A stretch of 53,979 nt of DNA, from contig CAKZTM010000049.1 of assembly GCA_937920555.1 (NCBI GenBank), forward strand, positions 1 to 53,979, in the 5' to 3' direction. Positions 17,472 to 29,537 of the stretch are shown here, piece after piece. The notes below the pieces were generated by a model. That model worked only from the letters and a program-made list of their open reading frames with translations. It did no database searches and was not told the DNA's origin. Position 1 is the stretch's first letter, and the number at the start of each line of letters is the position of its first letter. The position numbers and the translations under genes were made by a program. The DNA is from an uncultured Paracoccaceae bacterium. GTDB lineage: Bacteria; Pseudomonadota; Alphaproteobacteria; Rhodobacterales; Rhodobacteraceae.

Positions 17472-18089
17472 ATGAAATCCCCGATTATTGCGATGTGCCT
17501 TGCAGCCCTTCTCACCGCCCCCGCTTTCGCCGAAGGTGAGGTGGTTGAAATCAATCCGCCCGCCGAGGGCACCGTCACCGTTGAAGAGGGTTTGCAGGCT
17601 TGGGCGCGGATTTACGAAGTGACATCCCATCCGCGTTGCTCAAATTGCCATGTGGGGGCCTCTAACCGTCCGATGTGGTCCGGGCCAAGCTACGGCAAAA
17701 CCCGCCCTCACGGCATGAACATCAACGCAGGCGACAGCCGGATCGGTGCCGAGTTCGTGCCCTGCGCCACCTGCCACGCCTTGCGTGAAACCGGCGGCAA
17801 CGACATGCCTCATGCAGCCCCGCAAGTGGCCATGGATTGGCAACTCGCCCCGGTGGAGGCCGAGTGGTTCGGCAAATCCGCCGCCGAGATTTGCGCCCAG
17901 CTCAGCGACACAGAGCGCAATGGCGGGCGCAGCTTTCTTGAGATTGCCGATCATCTTGACCATGACCTGATCTTGCATTGGGCTTGGAGCCCCGGAGGCG
18001 ACCGCGAACCCGCACCTTATAGCTTGCAAGAGCATGTCAACGATGTGCTAAGCTGGGGCGTGGCAGGTATGCCATGTCCTTCGGAGTAG
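17472..18089 (+). CDS. periplasmic di-haem cytochrome c, electron acceptor of the Mo hydroxylase
   Basis: This 205-aa precursor has signal peptide MKSPIIAMCLAALLTAPAFA, cleaved before EGEVV. Two haem-attachment motifs are visible, CSNCH at residues 56-60 and CATCH at 98-102. The spacing does not match tandem class I cytochromes, and the protein belongs to the type found beside isoquinoline-oxidoreductase-like genes. It should take electrons from the iron-sulfur subunit and feed the respiratory chain. ATG 17472 is chosen because AAGGA lies 8 nt upstream; two ATGs 6-9 nt earlier sit on that site. It is the third gene of the operon, 11 bp after iorB. Confidence 0.85.
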   Translation: MKSPIIAMCLAALLTAPAFAEGEVVEINPPAEGTVTVEEGLQAWARIYEVTSHPRCSNCHVGASNRPMWSGPSYGKTRPHGMNINAGDSRIGAEFVPCATCHALRETGGNDMPHAAPQVAMDWQLAPVEAEWFGKSAAEICAQLSDTERNGGRSFLEIADHLDHDLILHWAWSPGGDREPAPYSLQEHVNDVLSWGVAGMPCPSE

Positions 18090-18096
18090 TGATGCC

Positions 18097-18168
18097 ATGA
18101 CCTTGCCAAGATCGATCTTAACCGCGGCCTACGCCGCCCGGATCCTGGCGCGCCCTGCAACCTCATGA
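18097..18168 (+). CDS. possible 23-residue leader peptide coupled to tetR
   Basis: A short frame starting ATGACCTTGCCAAGA has GGAG 11 nt upstream and ends in a TGA that overlaps the tetR start as ATGA. TetR itself lacks a good Shine-Dalgarno sequence at that ATG, so translation through the short frame would supply ribosomes. The peptide (MTLPRSILTAAYAARI...) matches nothing I know. It may be a genuine coupling leader or a chance frame. Confidence 0.3.
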   Translation: MTLPRSILTAAYAARILARPATS

Positions 18169-18730
18169 CTGAGCGCGAAGAGCAGATTATGCAGGCGGCA
18201 ATGCGCGTGTTTCTACGCTACGGCATCAAACGCGCCACTATGAATGACATTGCCCAAGAGGCCGAGGTTGCGCGCCAAACCCTCTACAACACCTTCGCCA
18301 ATAAAGACGAGGTGGTGGAGGCGGGGATAAGGCACATGGCCGCCTCTGCTATCACCGAAATAAACCAAGCCATCGATGACGGGCAAAGTCTGGCGCAACT
18401 GATCGACCTTTATTTTCGCAAAATATCGATTGAACCCTTTGAGCTGTTGCACACCAACCCAAATGCCGAAGATATCATTGACGGCATCAACGCGGTCTCC
18501 AAAGACGCGCTTAATCAAACCACACGCGATTATGTGGCCGCCGCCATGCGTTTTCTAAACCCCTATGCCCCGGCTCTGAGCAAGGCGGGCAAAAGCGCGG
18601 CGGAAGTCGCTGAGTTTTTGCACGTGGGCGCATACGGGGCCAAGAAAATGGCCCGCGACCGGGATCATCTGGATATGGTGCTCAACACCATGAAAACCGC
18701 CACCTTGATCATGGCAGGTGCCGCTGACAT

Positions 18731-18734
<4 letters not shown>
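18165..18734 (+). CDS. TetR family transcriptional regulator
   Basis: This 189-aa regulator has an N-terminal helix-turn-helix at about residues 8-55 (MQAAMRVFLRYGIKRATMNDIAQEAEVARQ and LYNTFANKDEVV) and a helical ligand-binding C-terminal domain typical of TetR in size. It probably controls the upstream molybdenum hydroxylase operon, with which it is likely co-transcribed. The start ATG at 18165 has no clear ribosome site and may depend on coupling to a short upstream frame. Its stop codon lies inside a copy of the 108-bp repeat. The ligand is unknown. Confidence 0.88.
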
Positions 18735-22474
<3,740 letters not shown>

Positions 22475-22478
<4 letters not shown>

Positions 22479-24574
22479 GCAGACGCGCCGCCTTTGAGCG
22501 CCATTATGACGACCGACCGACCTTGTGCGGTGAGAGGCCCGGTCTGGTCCACACCTTCGCTGGGCAAATCAGGCGCGGCAGTGTCGATGAAACGCCGCCA
22601 CACAAAACCTTGTGGCGCCTCAGGTACCTTGACCAAGGCGGCCTCCTCGTCGCGGTTGAAAATGATGAACACCGGCGCCCCGTCAGGTTCATAGGCGGGC
22701 GCCTCGGCCGCACTGCGCAAGATCAGCGACAAGCACGACAAGCCCGGATCACGCCACTCCAAAGGCTCACCTTCGAAATCCATCCACTCCACATCCGGCA
22801 AGCCGTCGCCCTCGCGGGTCTCACCATGTAAAAAGCGCGACTGACGCAAAACCTTGTGAGTGACGCGAAACGCCGACAACTTCTCAACAAAACCCAAAAG
22901 GTTCTCATCAGCCTTGTCCCAATTGATCCAGCCAATGGGATTGTCCTGACAATAAGCGTTGTTGTTGCCACCTTGGGAATTGGCGATCTCATCGCCTGCC
23001 AACATCATCGGCGTGCCTTGGGACACAAACAAAGTGGCCAACATGTTGCGTTGCCGCTTGGCCCGCCGCGCCCGGATGCCCGGATCGTCTGTCTCCCCCT
23101 CCACGCCACAATTGTCGCTGAAATTGGAGTGATGGCCGTCCTTGTTGTTTTCGGTATTGGCCTCGTTGTGACGGTGGTTGTAGCGGGTCACATCCGCCAG
23201 CGTGAACCCGTCATGTGAGCTTACAAAATTGACCGATGACGTGGCCCGCCGCCCGGCGCGATCAAACCGGTCCGCAGAGCCCAGCAAACCGGCGGCCAGC
23301 TCTTGGGTGCCGTGATCATCGCCGCGCCAGTAGCGCCGCAACGTGTCACGGTAGCGGTCATTCCACTCCAAAAATCCGTGCGGAAAAGCGCCAAGCTGAT
23401 AACCGCCGGGGCCTATATCCCAAGGCTCCGCGATCATTTGCACCGTTGAAAGCACCGGGTCTTGCTGAAGCGCGTCAAAAAACCCGCCACCGGGATCAAA
23501 GCCATGCGCCTCGCGGCCCAGAGTGGTTGCAAGATCAAAGCGGAACCCGTCCACCCCCATACACTCCACCCAGAACCGCAAGCTGTCCATGACCATGCGC
23601 AGCACATAAGGGTGCGACACATCCACAGTGTTCCCACAACCGGTATCGTTCACATAAAAGCGCGGCTGACCGGCCAAAAGCCGGTAGTAAGAGGCATTGT
23701 CGAGCCCGCGGTAGCTCAGCGTCGGCCCCCGGTGATCGCCCTCAGCCGTGTGATTGTACACCACATCCAAAATCGTCGAGATACCGGCAGATTTGAATTT
23801 CTGGACCATGGCCCGAAACCCCAAAATACCGGCAGGCCCAAAATAGCGCGGCTCTGGGGCGAAAAAACCGATGGAATTATAGCCCCAGTAATTCCGCAAA
23901 CCGCGCCGGCGCAAAAAGTCATCATCCAAAAAGGAATGCACCGGCAACAACTCAATGCTGCGCACACCCAGTTTCAAAAGATGCTCGATCACCGCGTCCG
24001 AGGCCAAACCCTCATAGGTGCCGCGCAAATTCTCCGGCACGCCGGGATGCAGCTGGGTCAACCCTTTGACATGGGCCTCGTAAACCAGATCACTGTCAAC
24101 CAGCGCCCCGCTGCGGTCCACCACGGCCCCCAAAAACTCAGGGGCAGGCACGACCGATTTGGGCACAAATGGCGCACTGTCCGTCGTGCTGAACGACAAA
24201 TCGTGGCCGGATGAGCCCGGATCATACCCCAAAATCGCGTCTGAATGCGCAAAACTCCCACGCATCTCGCGCGTGTAAGGGTCCAATAGCAGCTTATTGG
24301 CATTAAACCTGTGCCCTTGCTCGGGCGCGTAGCTGCCATGGGCGCGGTAGCCGTAAAGCGTACCCGCAGGCAGATCGGGCACAAACCCGTGCCACACCGG
24401 CCCGGTCTTTTCCGGCAGAGCCAGACGCGCGGTCTCCCGGCGACCGTCTTGCGAAAACAGGCAAAGCTCCATGCGCGAGGCGTTTTGCGAAAACACCGCA
24501 AAATTGGTGCCACCCTCGCGGTGGGTCGCCCCAAGCGGTCTTGGCGCGCCGCCAAAAATTTCAGGTTTGGCCAT
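22475..24574 (-). CDS. glgX: glycogen debranching enzyme GlgX
   Basis: This 699-aa isoamylase-type family 13 hydrolase removes alpha-1,6 branches from phosphorylase-limited glycogen. An N-terminal CBM48 domain (PLGATHREGGTNFAVFS, YGYRAHGSY) is followed by the barrel with VYNHTAEGDHRGPTLS, the nucleophile in VDGFRFDLATTLGR and NFVSSHDGFTLAD. The ATG at 24574 has AAGGAG 9 nt upstream; a GTG three codons earlier lies on that sequence and is rejected. It follows glgA after 13 bp. Confidence 0.95.
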
Positions 24575-24587
24575 CAGGGGCACTCCT

Positions 24588-26024
24588 TCAGGTCTTACTC
24601 AGGCTCTGATAAAGCCCCATATAGACCTTGGCAGATTGATCCCAGCCGACCGTGTGGCGCATGGCCCGGCGCATCATACCCGCCCATGTCTTTTGATCCT
24701 CAAACAGCGTGGTGGTCACGCGAATGGCTTGCCCCAGAGTAGGCGGCGTCACCGGCAAAAACTGCACACCTGTGGCACAATCTGCGGAAAGTGCCGCCGC
24801 ATTTGCATCAATCACCGTATCGGCCAACCCGCCGGTGCGCGCGACCACAGGGATGGTGCCATAGCGCAACCCGTAAAGCTGGGTCAGACCGCATGGCTCG
24901 AACCGCGACGGGATCAAAATAGCGTCGCTCCCGCCCTGCAAAAGATGCGCGAGCCCCTCGTCATATCCAATCACCACTCCGACAGCGCCGGGATAACGCC
25001 CGGTGGCTTGAACAAAACTGTTTTCCAGCATTTTGTCACCAGTTCCAAGAACCGCCAACCGGCCGCCCGACGCCACCAGACCGGGCAAACACTCCAACAG
25101 CACATCAAGCCCCTTCTGGGTGGTCAACCGGCTGATGACACAAAATAACGGACCCGCCCCATTGGCGGTCAGCCCGAACCGCGCCTCAACCTCCGCACGG
25201 TTCTTGGCTTTGCCTTTGAGACTTCGCACGGTGTAATTGGCCACCAGCTCCGGGTCGGTCCCAGGGTTCCAGACATCCAGATCAATACCGTTGAGAATGC
25301 CGGTCAGATCAGCCTCGCGGGCCGCCAAAAGCCCCTCCAGCCCCATGCCGAACTCCGGCAGCAGCAACTCGCGGGCATAAGTAGGACTGACGGTCGTGAT
25401 CTTGTCACTGAGCGCGATACCACCTTTGAGGAAATTCAGCTTGCCGAAATACTCCACCCCCTCCGGCGTGAACAGCGCCGGGTCCAAACCCAACTCATCC
25501 ACAGCCTCTGCATTAAACAAACCCTGAAACGCAATGTTGTGAACCGTCATGACCACCGGCGGCTTGGGCTTTTTCGGGTCCATAAACGCAGGCACCAGAC
25601 CCGCCTGCCAATCATGGGCATTCACAACATCCGGCACCCAATCGGGCAACAAACCTTGCGCCACTTGCGCGCCCACAAAAGACAACGCGCCAAATCTCAG
25701 ATGATTATCAGACCAATCCACACCGGTGCCATCAAGATAGATACTGCCCGGACGGGCAAACAGATGATCCGCGCGCAACAGCAACAGCTGCAAACCGTCC
25801 GCCTCAACCGCCAAAACACTGGCCGGACCACCGTAAAGATCGCGGAAAGAGGCAAGCTTCGTCGCACCATCCGCAATCTGGTCAAAGGCGGGATATGCGG
25901 GGATCAACACCCGCACATCCGCACCAAATCCCTTTACCGCCTTGGGAATGGCCCCAATGACATCAGCCAACCCGCCGGTTTTGACAAAAGGCGCACATTC
26001 CGAGGCAACAAAGAGCAGCTTCAC
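24588..26024 (-). CDS. glgA: glycogen synthase (ADP-glucose)
   Basis: This 478-aa GT5 glycosyltransferase extends alpha-1,4-glucan chains from ADP-glucose. The ADP-glucose-binding KTGGLADV lies at residues 15-22, the central HDWQAGLVP and HNIAFQGLF follow, and the C-terminal EPCGLTQLYGLRYGTIPVVARTGGLADTV completes the GT-B fold. Translation starts at a GTG immediately after the glgC stop (TAAGTG), with GGAGG 6 nt before it, so it is coupled to glgC. The length is normal for bacterial GlgA. Confidence 0.97.
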   Translation of the reverse strand: MKLLFVASECAPFVKTGGLADVIGAIPKAVKGFGADVRVLIPAYPAFDQIADGATKLASFRDLYGGPASVLAVEADGLQLLLLRADHLFARPGSIYLDGTGVDWSDNHLRFGALSFVGAQVAQGLLPDWVPDVVNAHDWQAGLVPAFMDPKKPKPPVVMTVHNIAFQGLFNAEAVDELGLDPALFTPEGVEYFGKLNFLKGGIALSDKITTVSPTYARELLLPEFGMGLEGLLAAREADLTGILNGIDLDVWNPGTDPELVANYTVRSLKGKAKNRAEVEARFGLTANGAGPLFCVISRLTTQKGLDVLLECLPGLVASGGRLAVLGTGDKMLENSFVQATGRYPGAVGVVIGYDEGLAHLLQGGSDAILIPSRFEPCGLTQLYGLRYGTIPVVARTGGLADTVIDANAAALSADCATGVQFLPVTPPTLGQAIRVTTTLFEDQKTWAGMMRRAMRHTVGWDQSAKVYMGLYQSLSKT

Positions 26025-27284
26025 TTAAACCTCCAGGTCGTCAATCATGCTCTGCGTGATCAGGCAAATCCCACCGTCTGTGCGGCGGAACCGCTTGGCA
26101 TCGGCTACAGGGTCTTCGCCCACAACCAAACCTTCGGGAATGATCACCCCGCGATCAATCACCACATTGGTGAGTTTGGCGTTTCGTTTGATCTCAACGT
26201 AAGGCATCGCCACGACACCCTTAAGTTCAGAGAACGAGTGCGTGCGAACCCCTGTGAACAACAGACATTGCTCCAAGGCCGAGCCGGAAATGATACACCC
26301 GCCCGACACCATCGAAGAGACAGCATGCCCGCGACGCCCTTCCTCGTTATGGATAAACTTGGCAGGTGCGGTCAGCTCCGAATAAGTCCAGATCGGCCAG
26401 TCATTGTTGTAAAGATCAAGCTCAGGCTCGAAATCGGTCAGATCGATATTGGCCTGCCAGAACGCATCCAGCGTGCCCACATCGCGCCAATAGGGCTCCT
26501 TCTCTGTGCCGGTTCTGACGCAAGAGCGGCTGAACGGATGGGCCACCGCTTTGCCGTTTTTCACGATATCGGGGATGATATCGCCACCAAAGTCGTGACC
26601 GTAATCCTCATGATCCTTGTGCGCTTCCAAAAGCCCGTAAAGATATTCCGCCTCAAAGACGTAAATCCCCATACTGGCCAAAGCGTGATCAGGATCATTG
26701 GGCATCGGCGGCGGATCTTTGGGCTTTTCCACAAACTCCAGAATATTGTCTTGGGCATCCACCTTCATGACGCCAAAACCGGTGGCCTCCATGCGCGGCA
26801 CTTCAATGCAACCAACGGTCACATCCGCGCCGCTGTCCACATGATGCTTGAGCATGATGGAGTAATCTTGCTTGTAGATATGATCACCGGCCAAAACGAT
26901 GATGTATTTGGGCTCGTAGTCACGAATAATATCAATGTTTTGCGCAACCGCGTCCGCTGTGCCCTTGTACCAATTCTCGTCATTCATCTGCTGGGAGGCA
27001 GGCAGAATGTCCAAGCTTTCATTGCGCTCAGCGCGAAAGAAACTCCAACCGCGCTGAAGATGCCGGATCATCGAATGGGCTTTGTATTGCGTGGCCACGC
27101 CAATGCGCCGGATGCCGGAATTGACCGCATTGGACAATGCAAAATCGATGATCCTGCTTTTGCCGCCGAAATACATGGCCGGTTTGGCACGCCGGTCCGT
27201 CAATTCATGCAAACGGCTGCCGCGCCCGCCTGCCAAAACAAACGCCATAGATTGCTGCGCAAGTCGCTGTGTCTCTCTATCCAT
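26025..27284 (-). CDS. glgC: glucose-1-phosphate adenylyltransferase
   Basis: This 419-aa ADP-glucose pyrophosphorylase catalyses the committed step of glycogen synthesis (glucose 1-phosphate + ATP). The nucleotide loop [24 protein letters not shown] is near the N-terminus, with [20 protein letters not shown] after it. The catalytic region [12 protein letters not shown], the glucose-1-phosphate site with VEKPKDPP, and the left-handed beta-helix C-terminus ([15 protein letters not shown]) are all present. GGGGAG 5-6 nt before the ATG at 27284 marks the start. Alphaproteobacterial enzymes are typically activated by fructose 6-phosphate and pyruvate; that is family knowledge, not visible here. 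Confidence 0.97.
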   Translation of the reverse strand: MDRETQRLAQQSMAFVLAGGRGSRLHELTDRRAKPAMYFGGKSRIIDFALSNAVNSGIRRIGVATQYKAHSMIRHLQRGWSFFRAERNESLDILPASQQMNDENWYKGTADAVAQNIDIIRDYEPKYIIVLAGDHIYKQDYSIMLKHHVDSGADVTVGCIEVPRMEATGFGVMKVDAQDNILEFVEKPKDPPPMPNDPDHALASMGIYVFEAEYLYGLLEAHKDHEDYGHDFGGDIIPDIVKNGKAVAHPFSRSCVRTGTEKEPYWRDVGTLDAFWQANIDLTDFEPELDLYNNDWPIWTYSELTAPAKFIHNEEGRRGHAVSSMVSGGCIISGSALEQCLLFTGVRTHSFSELKGVVAMPYVEIKRNAKLTNVVIDRGVIIPEGLVVGEDPVADAKRFRRTDGGICLITQSMIDDLEV

Positions 27285-27323
27285 AACACTCCCCTACTTG
27301 TGTTTGAGGCCTTAACTTCGGTC

Positions 27324-29507
27324 TTACTGGTCCAGTTGAAACATCAATGTGGTTAGCGGCGGTAAGGTCAACGAAAGCGACTGCGCCCGCCCGGACGCGG
27401 CCACCGGATCACTGTCCTTGCCGCCAAGATTACCCCGACCGCCACCGCCATAAGGATGCGCGTCGGTGTTCATGATCTCAGTCCAATGCCCGGCATGTGG
27501 CACTCCAATGCGGTGCTCCACGCGCTCCACGGGCGTCATGTTGCACACGATTAACACCGGTGCCGCCCCATTGGTTCCGTGTCGCACCCAGGCAAATATC
27601 GACTGCTCGGCCGCATCTTCCTCGATCCACTCAAACCCTTCGGGCTTGCAATCAAGCTGGTGCAGCGCAGGCGTGCCCCGGTACACCGCATTAAGATCAC
27701 GCACCAAAGTCTGCATGCCCTTGTGCAGGTCCAAATCCAGCAAATGCCAATCCAGACTGGTCTGATGGTTCCACTCCACCCCTTGCGCAAACTCGCAGCC
27801 CATAAACAAAAGCTTCTTGCCCGGATGGCCCCACATGAACCCGAAATACGCCCGAAGGTTGGCGAATTTTTCCGCACCCTCACCGGGCATTTTATCCAAG
27901 AGCGAGCCCTTACCATGCACCACTTCGTCATGACTGATGGGCAGCAGGAAATTCTCCGAAAACGCGTAATGCAGCCCGAACGTCATCTTGGAATGATGGT
28001 ATTTCCGGTGGATCGGGTCTTCGGCCATGTAGCTGAGCGTGTCATTCATCCAGCCCATATTCCACTTGTAGCCAAAGCCCAAACCGCCCCCAGACGTCAT
28101 GCCCGTCACACCCGGAAACGCGGTGGATTCCTCAGCGATTGTCATCACGCCGGGCATGTGCCCGTAGCTGACCTCATTGACCCGCTGCAAAAACGCGATC
28201 GCCTCTAGGTTTTCGCGACCGCCATGCACGTTGGGGATCCACTCGCCCTCTTTGCGCGAATAATCGCGGTACAGCATAGAGGCCACAGCATCGACCCGAA
28301 GACCATCAACGTGATGCTCCTCCAGCCAATAAAGCGCGTTTGACATCAAATAGTTAGACACCTCGCGACGGCCGTAATTGAACACCAGCGTGTTCCAGTC
28401 GGGATGAAACCCCTCGCGCCTGTCCGCATGCTCGTAAAGCGGCGTGCCGTCAAAATTCCCAAGCCCATGGGCGTCCTCGGGAAAATGTCCGGGCACCCAG
28501 TCAAGGATCAGGCCAATGTCATGGGCATGGCAGGCCTCCACAAAAGCGCGGAATTCCTCCAGCGTGCCTTGACGGATGGTGGGCGCGTAAAGCCCGATGG
28601 GCTGATAGCCCCAAGAGCCGTCAAACGGGAATTCCGAGACCGGCATCAACTCAATATGCGTGAAGCCCATATCCTTGGCATAGCCGACCAAATCACGGGC
28701 CAGTTCCACATAAGACATTTGCCGGTTGCCATCCTCAGGCACCTGCCGCCACGACCCCAAATGCACCTCGTAAACGGAGATAGGCTGGTCAATGCTGTGC
28801 AACGCCGCGCGCTTGTCCATCCAGCCTTTGTCGGCCCAATCGTGACCATCCAAAGCCCGCACAACTGATGCAGTCTTGGGCGGATGCTCGGCCCCAAATC
28901 CGAACGGATCGGCCTTTTGAGGCAACAGATTTCCACCGGCATCCAAAAGCTCATACTTATAAGCCTCGCCTTGCGCGATGCCGGGCATGAATATTTCCCA
29001 AACGCCGGTTTGCCCGCGCTTGCGCATCGGATTGCGGCGCCCGTCCCAGCCGTTGAATTGACCAATGACCGACACCCGCGATGCATTGGGCGCCCACACG
29101 GCAAAATGCGTACCCGCCACACCCTCATGGGTCATCAGATGCGCCCCAAGAACCCGCCACAGGGTCAGATGCGCCCCCTCGCCAATCAGATGCTCGTCAA
29201 GTTCCCCAAGCACCGGCCCAAAGCCGTAGGGATCGCCCTGCTCCCAGTGATCGGCCCCTTTGGTCAGGGCAAACCGGTAGGCAAACCGCGCCTTGCGCCG
29301 CGGCACTGCGCCCTCAAAGAAACCCTCGCGAATATGAGCCAAAGCCGCGACCTTGCGACCGCTCTTTGCGTCAAGCACATCCACCGCATCGGCACCGGGG
29401 AAATAGGCCCGCACCGTAAGCCGTCCTTCAACCTCGTGAAGTCCAAGAACCGAAAATGGATCGGGATGGTGACCCGCTATAATGGCATCAGCGTCGCTAG
29501 AAGTCAT
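27324..29507 (-). CDS. glgB: 1,4-alpha-glucan branching enzyme
   Basis: This 727-aa family 13 enzyme introduces alpha-1,6 branches. An N-terminal carbohydrate-binding repeat (HHPDPFSVLGLHEVEG) and a CBM48 domain (HFAVWAPNASRVSVIGQFNGWDG) come before the barrel with ELMPVSEFPFDGSWGYQ. The nucleophile is in VDGLRVDAVASMLY, followed by the branching-enzyme hallmark DYSRKEGEWIPN and then LPISHDEVVHGKGSL. The length matches full-size GlgB with the N1 domain. It follows glgP by 30 bp and precedes glgC by 39 bp, both on the minus strand. Confidence 0.97.
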   Translation of the reverse strand: MTSSDADAIIAGHHPDPFSVLGLHEVEGRLTVRAYFPGADAVDVLDAKSGRKVAALAHIREGFFEGAVPRRKARFAYRFALTKGADHWEQGDPYGFGPVLGELDEHLIGEGAHLTLWRVLGAHLMTHEGVAGTHFAVWAPNASRVSVIGQFNGWDGRRNPMRKRGQTGVWEIFMPGIAQGEAYKYELLDAGGNLLPQKADPFGFGAEHPPKTASVVRALDGHDWADKGWMDKRAALHSIDQPISVYEVHLGSWRQVPEDGNRQMSYVELARDLVGYAKDMGFTHIELMPVSEFPFDGSWGYQPIGLYAPTIRQGTLEEFRAFVEACHAHDIGLILDWVPGHFPEDAHGLGNFDGTPLYEHADRREGFHPDWNTLVFNYGRREVSNYLMSNALYWLEEHHVDGLRVDAVASMLYRDYSRKEGEWIPNVHGGRENLEAIAFLQRVNEVSYGHMPGVMTIAEESTAFPGVTGMTSGGGLGFGYKWNMGWMNDTLSYMAEDPIHRKYHHSKMTFGLHYAFSENFLLPISHDEVVHGKGSLLDKMPGEGAEKFANLRAYFGFMWGHPGKKLLFMGCEFAQGVEWNHQTSLDWHLLDLDLHKGMQTLVRDLNAVYRGTPALHQLDCKPEGFEWIEEDAAEQSIFAWVRHGTNGAAPVLIVCNMTPVERVEHRIGVPHAGHWTEIMNTDAHPYGGGGRGNLGGKDSDPVAASGRAQSLSLTLPPLTTLMFQLDQ

Positions 29508-29537
29508 AAGTCTCTCGCTATCTCTATTGGAGCTTGA

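Noticed and set aside
25539-27356. 605-codon plus-strand frame opposite glgA and glgC
   Set aside because: Both minus-strand genes have all catalytic motifs; the opposite frame is Arg/His-rich and has no recognisable domain.
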